A stretch of 18,348 nt of DNA from positions 1 through 18,348 of the forward strand of contig CAYQTA010000009.1 in the NCBI GenBank assembly GCA_964420365.1, written 5' to 3'. The position numbers and the translations under genes were made by a program. Below, piece by piece: positions 1 through 5,722 of this stretch. The first letter of the stretch is position 1; every line of letters begins with the position of its first letter. The notes beneath the pieces are model-generated. The model searched no databases. It saw only the letters and a list, made by a program, of their open reading frames with translations, and was not told the DNA's origin. The DNA comes from JAMOQA01 sp964420365 (GTDB lineage: Bacteria; Acidobacteriota; Polarisedimenticolia; J045).

Positions 1-62
1 TGCTGCATCGCGCCCGCGCCAAACCGGACAAGCGGGAACGAGCGCGGCAGCATCGCGCGGAA

Positions 63-80
63 CGGGCCTTTTTTTGCCCG
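63..80 (+). terminator. Possible terminator: T7 run in a short GC hairpin
   Basis: CGGGC (63-67) and GCCCG (76-80) are inverted copies flanking a loop that holds seven consecutive T. A T7 run is rare in such GC-rich DNA, and a weaker hairpin (GCGCG 42-46 with CGCGC 54-58) lies just before it. It could end a gene lying left of the window. However, the T run sits in the loop rather than after a strong stem, so the call is weak. Confidence 0.22.
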
Positions 81-111
81 AAAACGGCGTTCCATCGCCC
101 GCGAGTTGCGC

Positions 112-117
112 TAAGAT
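112..117 (+). promoter_or_regulatory. Possible -10 element of the 66-residue gene
   Basis: TAAGAT lies 33 bases before the ATG at 151 and fits the TANNNT pattern seen at the better promoters of this window. The -35 region at the right spacing (about 89-95) is poor, so this is only a candidate. Confidence 0.25.
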
Positions 118-150
118 GGCCCCCGGCGTCGGGAGCCGCAGGGAGAGCGC

Positions 151-351
151 ATGGAACAGCGCGTCGTGTCCTTCCAGAAGTGGATGCTCGAGAACGAGGA
201 GTTCCTCGACCGCCTCGGCAAGCACGCCGCGCGGCGGATCGCCGACTCCATCCTCGAGCGGGGGGAGATCGACTGGGAGGAGGTGATCGACGGCCTGTCG
301 CGGGACGTGGAGCGGGAGATCAAGTGGTTCTCCCCCACCGCCCGCGCCTGA
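151..351 (+). CDS. Hypothetical protein, 66 aa
   Basis: I do not recognise the family. The ORF starts at ATG 151 with a good AGGGAG ribosome binding site about five bases upstream and ends with TGA at 349-351. Codons show the high GC third positions expected of coding DNA here. The protein is short, charged and predicted mostly helical: an N-terminal segment with Lys-Trp-Met and several Glu, a basic stretch around residues 22-30, an acidic one around 37-44, and a hydrophobic Trp-Phe near the end. There is no signal peptide, membrane segment, Cys pair or recognisable DNA-binding motif. It stands alone, 139 bases before a secreted lipoprotein gene on the same strand. A small cytoplasmic structural or regulatory protein is possible, but no function can be assigned. 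Confidence 0.7.
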   Translation: MEQRVVSFQKWMLENEEFLDRLGKHAARRIADSILERGEIDWEEVIDGLSRDVEREIKWFSPTARA

Positions 352-434
352 AGAACCGGCAGCAGCAGCAGGCCGCCGCAACGTCTCCTGCAGTCCCCCC
401 GTCCTCGCCGTACCTTTCGCTCCGCCACGACAAC

Positions 435-461
435 CGCCGGACCCGGGGAGGGCGTCCGGCG
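435..461. repeat. Inverted repeat before the lipoprotein gene
   Basis: CGCCGGAC (435-442) and GTCCGGCG (454-461) form a perfect 8-bp stem with an 11-base loop in the gap 352-490. No T run follows, so it is not a classical terminator. It may be an operator or part of the mRNA leader of the gene at 491. The rest of the gap shows only a weak TANNNT match (TACCTT, 411-416). Confidence 0.35.
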
Positions 462-490
462 CGGCGCCGCGTGCGCCACGGGGACGTTGC

Positions 491-2245
491 ATGGCCGCCC
501 ACCGCGCCCGGTTCGTATCGCTGCTCTCCCTCGCCTCGCTGGTTCTCGCCGGCTGTGCCGGGACGCCGGGTCCCGGGCCCATCGCTCCGGGAGCGGGATC
601 CATCACCCACCCCGTCCCCGGGACCTCTCCCGGTGCGCAGGGGGACATCCCCGACGGCCGGCCGATCCGCACGTTCGACCCCCCGTCCAGTCCCGCCGAC
701 ACGCTTGCCGGGGACACGGGAACCAATGTCCGGGCCAACCGGGACAGCAGCGGACGCGACCAGAACGAGACGACGATCGCGATCAATCCCCTCGACGGGA
801 ACAACCTGGTCGGCGGCGCCAACGACGCCCGGCTCGGTCACTGGGCCGCCGGGTACTACGTCACCCATGACGGGGGCGAGACCTGGACGGACGGGACGAT
901 CCCCTGGGCGATCCACGCCAAGCAGGGAGACCCGACGGTGGCGTTCTGCGGCGACGGCACGGTGGTCTTCGGGTATCTCGACTACGACGACGCGTGGAAA
1001 CCCCATCGCCTCGTCGTCTCCCGCTCGACCGACGGCGGGGACACCTGGGAGGAACCGGGCGTCGTGATGGAGTCGGAGGGAACGCCCTTCGCCGACAAGC
1101 CGTACATCGCGTGCGCGCAGGCCGAGGGAGCCTACCGGAACCGGGTCTACGTCTCGTGGACGTACTTCACGAGCCCCTTCGGCGGACCGATCCGCGTGAT
1201 GACCTCGGACGACCACGGCCGAACCTGGGGGAACGCGCACAACGTCTCGGCCTCGTACGGCGTGCAGGGATCGGTCCCCGCCCCCGGTCGGAACGGCGAG
1301 GTCTACGTGTTCTGGAAGGGATCGGGGAAGATCGAGTTCGCCCGCTCGACCAACGGCGGCGCCACCTGGTCGAGCGCGAGCACGGTCGCCACGATCCAGG
1401 AGATCGGCAACGGTCCCCACTACCGCCGGAACTCGTTCCCCACGGCGGCGGTGGACATCTCCGGGGGTCCGCACGACGGGACGGTCTACGTCGCCTGGGC
1501 CGACGATCGGAACGGGGACGCCGACATCCTGCTCTCCCGGTCGACCGACCACGGCCAGACCTGGTCCGAACCGGTCCGGGTCAACGACGACCCGGTGGGA
1601 AACGGCCGGGACCAGTACTTCCCGTGGCTCGCGGTCGACGAGAAGGGGCTCGTCCACGTCTCGTGGATCGACCACCGGGAGGGGGACGGCTCCCGCTACC
1701 ACGTCTACATCGCCACCAGCCGGGACGGGGGCGTCACCTTCGACCGGAACCTGCGCGTGACCGACGTCGCGTCCGACGGCTCGCTGACCGGTTTCCTCGG
1801 GGACTACACCGGCCTCGCCGCGGGCCACGGGAAGATCGTCCCCCTCTGGCCGGACCTGCGCGCCGGCACCGGCGAGGAGGACGTCTACGTCGAGGTGGAA
1901 CCCGCCTTCGAGTACGACATCGTCGCCGACGTGGCCTTCCGGGACGACAAGCGCACCCTCGACTTCGCCGACCAGGAGCCGCGACTCGGCGACGGGATCG
2001 TCTACGACGTCCTCGTCGGGAACGTCGCCGACCTGGACGGTGGGGCGCCCTGGGAGCAGGCTTCCTGCCTCGCCGAGGACCTCGACGCCCCCCCGGCGGA
2101 CGTGCCCGACGAGCCGGCACCGGGCGAAGCCCTCTACGTCCTGGTCCGCGCCCACGGGCCCCGCGGGCGCGGAAGCTGGGGATCCGGAACCGGCCATCCC
2201 GACCCGCGGGACGGCTTCGACGATCACTCTCCCTGCGGGGAGTGA
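491..2245 (+). CDS. Asp-box (BNR) repeat lipoprotein, sialidase-like propeller
   Basis: The 584-residue product is exported and lipid-anchored: a hydrophobic signal sequence ends in a lipobox Leu-Ala-Gly-Cys with Cys22 as the lipidated residue, followed by a Gly/Pro-rich linker to about residue 70. Six Asp-box motifs (S/T-x-D-x-G-x-T-W/F) lie near residues 126, 178, 239, 284, 350 and 409, which is the blade signature of sialidase-type beta-propellers. The catalytic FRIP motif and Arg triad of true sialidases are not evident, so glycan binding or another hydrolase role is equally possible. From about residue 470 a separate C-terminal module has two Cys bounding a segment rich in Gly, Arg and Ser, resembling tails of secreted proteins in Acidobacteriota and relatives (recollection, not searched). 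The ATG at 491 is chosen because the signal sequence begins there, although its ribosome site is weak. The last 22 bases overlap the converging ABC gene. Confidence 0.85.
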   Translation: MAAHRARFVSLLSLASLVLAGCAGTPGPGPIAPGAGSITHPVPGTSPGAQGDIPDGRPIRTFDPPSSPADTLAGDTGTNVRANRDSSGRDQNETTIAINPLDGNNLVGGANDARLGHWAAGYYVTHDGGETWTDGTIPWAIHAKQGDPTVAFCGDGTVVFGYLDYDDAWKPHRLVVSRSTDGGDTWEEPGVVMESEGTPFADKPYIACAQAEGAYRNRVYVSWTYFTSPFGGPIRVMTSDDHGRTWGNAHNVSASYGVQGSVPAPGRNGEVYVFWKGSGKIEFARSTNGGATWSSASTVATIQEIGNGPHYRRNSFPTAAVDISGGPHDGTVYVAWADDRNGDADILLSRSTDHGQTWSEPVRVNDDPVGNGRDQYFPWLAVDEKGLVHVSWIDHREGDGSRYHVYIATSRDGGVTFDRNLRVTDVASDGSLTGFLGDYTGLAAGHGKIVPLWPDLRAGTGEEDVYVEVEPAFEYDIVADVAFRDDKRTLDFADQEPRLGDGIVYDVLVGNVADLDGGAPWEQASCLAEDLDAPPADVPDEPAPGEALYVLVRAHGPRGRGSWGSGTGHPDPRDGFDDHSPCGE

Positions 2246-3036
2246 GGTCGCCGAAGCGGGATCGCCCCGGGGGCCGGCACGACGCTGCCTCCCGGGCCCG
2301 CCACGAGGGGGATCCCGAAGGCCCGGCGTGCCGCCTCCCCGGTGAGCACGTGGAGGGGATCCCCCTCGGCGGTCACCCGGCCGCCATCGAGCAGCACGGC
2401 TCGGTCCGGCCCCCGCCCGGCCAGGAAGAGGTCGTGCAGCGAGACGACGACCCCCCGGCCCCGTGACGCGAGCCCGGCGAGCAGGGCGACCAGCTCGCAG
2501 GCATGGCCCGCGTCGAGCCCGGTCGTCGGCTCGTCGAGCACCAGGAGCGGGGCCTCCTGGGCGAGGGCGCGCGCCACGAGCACGCGGCGGCGCTCTCCGC
2601 CGGACAGCTCCCCGAGACGGCGATCGGCCAGGTGCGCCGTGTCGGTGGCGACGAGGGCGCGCTCCAGGGCCTCCCGGTCCTCCGTCCCGGGGGCCCCCAG
2701 GACGCCCAGCCGGTGCCATCTCCCGAGAGCGACGACCTCGCGTACCAGCAGTCCCTGCTCGGCCACGTCCTCCTGGGGCAGGTAGGCGACGCGGCGGGCG
2801 GCTTCCCGCCGGGGCAGCTCCACCGCCGGCGCCCCGAGCAGCCGCACTTCCCCTCCTGCCGGCGCGAGCACCCCCGCGAGGGCCCGCAGCAGCGTCGTCT
2901 TGCCGGCCCCGTTCGGCCCGGCGACCAGCAGGAACTCGCCGGGTCGCACCTCCAGGTCGATCCCCCCGAGGACTTCCCGGTCTCCGAGGCGGACGACCAG
3001 GTCCCGCGCGGCGGCGAGCGTCCCGTCCCCGGTCAT
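2224..3036 (-). CDS. ABC transporter ATP-binding protein, FecE/BtuD type
   Basis: This is a 270-residue nucleotide-binding subunit of an ABC transporter. Walker A is GPNGAGKT (residues 40-47), the Q-loop Gln is residue 88, the signature LSGGE is 144-148, Walker B with the catalytic Glu is LLVLDEPT (164-171), and the H-loop His is 201. The overall layout resembles the FecE/BtuD/HmuV group that energises uptake of iron-siderophore, haem or cobalamin. No permease or binding protein is in the window, so the partner is elsewhere or the assignment is loose. It is the last gene of a three-gene operon: its ATG overlaps the stop of the PmbA-like gene as ATGA (3033-3036), with GGAGGA nine bases upstream. 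Its 3' end overlaps the converging lipoprotein gene by 22 bases and no terminator is visible. The C-terminal 40 residues beyond the H-loop are Pro/Gly-rich. Confidence 0.9.
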   Translation of the reverse strand: MTGDGTLAAARDLVVRLGDREVLGGIDLEVRPGEFLLVAGPNGAGKTTLLRALAGVLAPAGGEVRLLGAPAVELPRREAARRVAYLPQEDVAEQGLLVREVVALGRWHRLGVLGAPGTEDREALERALVATDTAHLADRRLGELSGGERRRVLVARALAQEAPLLVLDEPTTGLDAGHACELVALLAGLASRGRGVVVSLHDLFLAGRGPDRAVLLDGGRVTAEGDPLHVLTGEAARRAFGIPLVAGPGGSVVPAPGAIPLRRPHSPQGE

Positions 3037-4205
3037 CCGAGCAGTTCCTCCGCGACGAGCACCGGGGGAACGGCCACCGGCACGCCCGACCCGTCGAGCA
3101 CCGGGATCCCCAGGGGGGCCAGGATCCCGCGGAGCCAGGCACCGGGAGGCGGCGCCGGGATCAACCCCCACCTCGCGCGAGGCCACCCGCCCTCGAGGAC
3201 GACCCCCCCGACGAGGAGGTGCCCCCCGGCGAGCATCGTGCGCGTGACCAGCCGGACGCGGTCCGGCCAGGGATGGAGTGGCGCCCGCACCTCGAGCCGC
3301 AGGAAACGCCACCCCGCCCTGCCCGGCGCTCGCCAGGACGGCCGTACGGACGACCCGGTGGACCTCCCCTCCCCGCGCCGCTCCTCCACGAGGGTGCGCG
3401 GGCGCAGGAGCAGCCGGCCGTCGCGGACGACCGCCAGGGGTCGCACCGGCTCGCCCTCCCCGTCCCGGTCCACCGGGCTCGCCGGGAACGGGAACCCGGG
3501 GTCGTCCACCGCGACGTTCGAAGCGGCGACGCGGCTCCCGGGACGCGGCTGGCCTCCCGCCCATCCCCCCGCCTCGGCACGGAGCAGGTCGGCCAGGGCG
3601 AAGACGTCGATGGCCAGCGGCATCCCGGCAGGAGATTCGACGGGAGAGGATTCCCCCGGGGGCTCGGCCACCGCCCTGGCGACCGCCGGCACGAACCCGG
3701 GTGGCCAGCCGCTGGCGGGGCCCTCGACGAGGGTGACCCGCGACCATTCGGGAAGGTCGGGAGACGCCCCCAGCAGCGCTTCGCCCGTGGCGACGATCCG
3801 GTTCCAGTGACGGGGAGCCCCCCCGGGCCGCTCGAGGGTCTCCTCGACCCGGGCCCGACCCACGCGCACGTGGAGCCGCCCGGCCCGCACCGGGAGTGCC
3901 GCCGCCAGCTCGTCCCGCAGGCGGCGAGCCCACCGGGCCAGCCCCGCCAACGGCCGGCCCGGCGAGCCGAGGCGGCCTCCCACCGGCGGGGGGCTGACCA
4001 GGGCCGGCCGCTCCCCCTGCACCAACCCCTCCTCCCAGCCCTCGACGAAGCGGACGCCCCGCGGCCCGACCAGGCATTCCCCGTAGGCCGAGACCTTGAC
4101 GTGCATCTCCCGGGGAGGTGGGGCCGCTCCCCTGCTCGCCGGAAAGGGGTCGCCGGGGAGCCTTCGAGGGCCTTCCTCCCGGTGGGGCTGGCCCTGGTCG
4201 CTCAT
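3033..4205 (-). CDS. PmbA/TldE-like protein (non-catalytic TldD-family partner)
   Basis: The 390-residue product looks like a divergent member of the TldD/PmbA family. The middle carries the family pattern in which a variable loop is followed by an Asp-Asp-Pro segment, an Asp-rich turn and a run ending Val-Val-Arg-Asp-Gly (about residues 245-285). It then has an Arg-Ser-Thr-Gly motif, and it ends with the typical leucine/valine-rich tail containing Val-Pro-Pro-Val-Leu-Val. No HExxH/HExxxH motif is present, as expected for the PmbA (TldE) half of the known heterodimer, whose TldD half holds the metal. The ATG at 4205 is chosen over an in-frame ATG at 4307 because it makes an ATGA overlap with the upstream stop and has GGGAG five bases before it. 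It is shorter than E. coli PmbA (about 450 residues), and the first 35 residues are Pro/Arg-rich and unconserved-looking. Confidence 0.72.
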   Translation of the reverse strand: MSDQGQPHREEGPRRLPGDPFPASRGAAPPPREMHVKVSAYGECLVGPRGVRFVEGWEEGLVQGERPALVSPPPVGGRLGSPGRPLAGLARWARRLRDELAAALPVRAGRLHVRVGRARVEETLERPGGAPRHWNRIVATGEALLGASPDLPEWSRVTLVEGPASGWPPGFVPAVARAVAEPPGESSPVESPAGMPLAIDVFALADLLRAEAGGWAGGQPRPGSRVAASNVAVDDPGFPFPASPVDRDGEGEPVRPLAVVRDGRLLLRPRTLVEERRGEGRSTGSSVRPSWRAPGRAGWRFLRLEVRAPLHPWPDRVRLVTRTMLAGGHLLVGGVVLEGGWPRARWGLIPAPPPGAWLRGILAPLGIPVLDGSGVPVAVPPVLVAEELLG

Positions 4206-5527
4206 CGCATCTCCCGTGAAAGCCGCGTCTTCCGCCCGCTTCGCGGCAGCAAGCGGGCAGGGTCGAGAACAACCGTCGGCGCGCCGACCATGACTGCGAT
4301 CATCCACCCTTGTCGCGTGCAGGTCGCCTGCTCACCCTCCACCGCGGGAGCGTTCCGGACGGGGCGCGCCCCGCGCCACCCCTCGCCGCACCCGACCGCG
4401 AGCAGGTGGCTCCCGCCCACCGGCCGGAGTCCTTCCCGGGTGATTCTCATCACGTCGGCCGCCCCGAGGAGCAGGGTCCCGCCCGGGAGATCGAGCCGCC
4501 CCGAGTCGACCCGGAGCACGACCGGCACGTCCCGGGGCAGGTCACCCCAGTCGATCCACCCCCGGCCGGCCGCCTCCACGGTGGTGCAGGCGAGGGACGG
4601 GATCGCGGGCGACCGGATCCCCTCCCGGCGCAGCCTGCCGGCCCCGTCCACGGCAAGCGGCCCCTCGGCGTCCCAAAGCACGGCCGGCCGCGCGGGGTGC
4701 CCGGCGTCGTCGACGTCGAACCCGGCGGGCCACGGGGCCCGCCGGGGATCGTCCAGCACGCGGAGCCCGTGGGGATTCCCCTCCCCGGGACAGGCGATCC
4801 CCTCGATGGCCGCGTGGCCCATCTCGTGCCCCCACCAGCCGGCCGAGCTGCCCAGGAGGACCACCGGCCCCTCCCACGGCTCCGGCGCGAGGGGCGCAAG
4901 CCGCGCCCGGGCCTCCGCCGCCTCCCGGGCGCCGGCGAGGCGGTCGACCCAGGCCCGGTGGTCCGGGCCCGCCCAGGGGACCCGGGTGGGATCGGAGCCG
5001 GACCACGAGACCCGGGTCCAGGCCTCCCCCGCCGCGAGCCGCACGGTCACGCGGAACCCGGTGCGCAGCTCGCGCCGGGGCTCCTCTCCCGGCCGGCGCC
5101 ACGCGCGCGCCCGTGCCGCGACCTCCCACCGCACGTGACGGGTCCCCGGCCCGGCCGCCCGGACCGTCTCCTCGAGGAGCGGGAACGTGCGCCGGAACCG
5201 GTCGACCTCCCGGGCCAGGTGGCCGGAGAGTTCCGCCACGGCCCGTTCCCAGGCCGCACCCGGCGGGAAGCGGAACTCCTCCTCGCGGGCGAGGACGTCG
5301 AGGGCCCCGGGAGCTGCCCCGACGAGGAACCGGGCCCGGACCACGTCCAGGGTCCCGGGGTCGAGCCACTCGACCCGGGCACCGCCATCGACGACCGAGG
5401 TCTCGTGGACCGGGCCCCGGCCCCGCGCGACCCCGCGGATCTCCCAGGTGGCGTAGAGCGGGCTCCCGGCCGCCCGGGAGGGCAGGTGCTCGAGGGCCAG
5501 CACGGCGTCGCTCAGGGTCCGCTCCAT
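4202..5527 (-). CDS. TldD-like metalloprotease with HExxH variant
   Basis: This is a 441-residue homologue of TldD, the zinc-protease subunit that with PmbA/TldE trims peptides such as microcin B17 precursor and CcdA. The active-site segment reads GWWGHEMGHAAIEG: His234, Glu235, His238. Known TldD proteins have HEAVGHGLEG (HExxxH), so here the second His is one residue closer while the flanking Glu-Gly stays in register. It is followed by the family Asp-Asp-Pro and Asp-Asp-Ala-Gly stretch and, near the C-terminus, Ala-Thr-Cys403 before a Gln-Gly, matching the Cys-Gly-Lys-x-Gly-Gln tail whose Cys is a metal ligand in E. coli TldD. It leads the operon and its stop overlaps the PmbA-like start (ATGA, 4202-4205). 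The ATG at 5527 opens the ORF 195 bases from the divergent TonB-fusion gene. No clear promoter is visible. Family is confident; activity with altered spacing is inference. Confidence 0.78.
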   Translation of the reverse strand: MERTLSDAVLALEHLPSRAAGSPLYATWEIRGVARGRGPVHETSVVDGGARVEWLDPGTLDVVRARFLVGAAPGALDVLAREEEFRFPPGAAWERAVAELSGHLAREVDRFRRTFPLLEETVRAAGPGTRHVRWEVAARARAWRRPGEEPRRELRTGFRVTVRLAAGEAWTRVSWSGSDPTRVPWAGPDHRAWVDRLAGAREAAEARARLAPLAPEPWEGPVVLLGSSAGWWGHEMGHAAIEGIACPGEGNPHGLRVLDDPRRAPWPAGFDVDDAGHPARPAVLWDAEGPLAVDGAGRLRREGIRSPAIPSLACTTVEAAGRGWIDWGDLPRDVPVVLRVDSGRLDLPGGTLLLGAADVMRITREGLRPVGGSHLLAVGCGEGWRGARPVRNAPAVEGEQATCTRQGWMIAVMVGAPTVVLDPARLLPRSGRKTRLSREMR

Positions 5528-5597
5528 GGACCCATCTTCTCACCGCCACCGGGCGCGGGGAAACGGTCCCCGGAGCCGGCCGATCACCTTCTGGACA

Positions 5598-5627
5598 TTG
5601 TCCCCGCCGGGGGCGGGGACCTATGTT
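5598..5627 (+). promoter_or_regulatory. Candidate promoter of the receiver-TonB gene
   Basis: TTGTCC (5598-5603) and TATGTT (5622-5627) are separated by 18 bases, about 95 bases before the ATG at 5723. The spacer contains a GC-rich inverted repeat (TCCCCGCC with GGCGGGGA), which could be a protein-binding site. The intergenic stretch is shared with the divergent TldD-like gene, for which no clear promoter is visible. Confidence 0.4.
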
Positions 5628-5722
5628 TTGCCGCGCCCGGACCGGGATTGCCCGTCCGCCGGCGGGGTGCGGAGATCCGTCCACCGGCCGGCGGAAGATC
5701 GGTCCGCGCGGGGGCCCGAGCG

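Noticed and set aside
1..95. A minus-strand frame open from ATG 95 (or ATG 53) to the window edge
   Set aside because: About 31 codons, no convincing ribosome site, AAA-rich start and poor third-position bias in the first half. It could be the 5' end of a divergent gene but cannot be supported.
491..2245. Calling the Asp-box lipoprotein a true sialidase
   Set aside because: Asp-boxes are structural and occur in many propellers. The FRIP motif and Arg triad are not evident.
320..3142. A 940-codon open frame on the minus strand, and many similar long frames opposite or overlapping the called genes
   Set aside because: Very high GC removes stop codons in non-coding frames. The translation is Arg/Pro/Gly-rich without family motifs and conflicts with well-supported genes.
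4310..5722. The long in-frame extension upstream of the receiver-TonB start
   Set aside because: It is antisense to the TldD-like gene and is Pro/Arg-rich; the receiver fold starts right at the ATG 5723.
5528..5722. A short precursor peptide gene for the TldD/PmbA pair
   Set aside because: No small ORF with a good ribosome site and leader-like sequence is visible on the minus strand in this gap.
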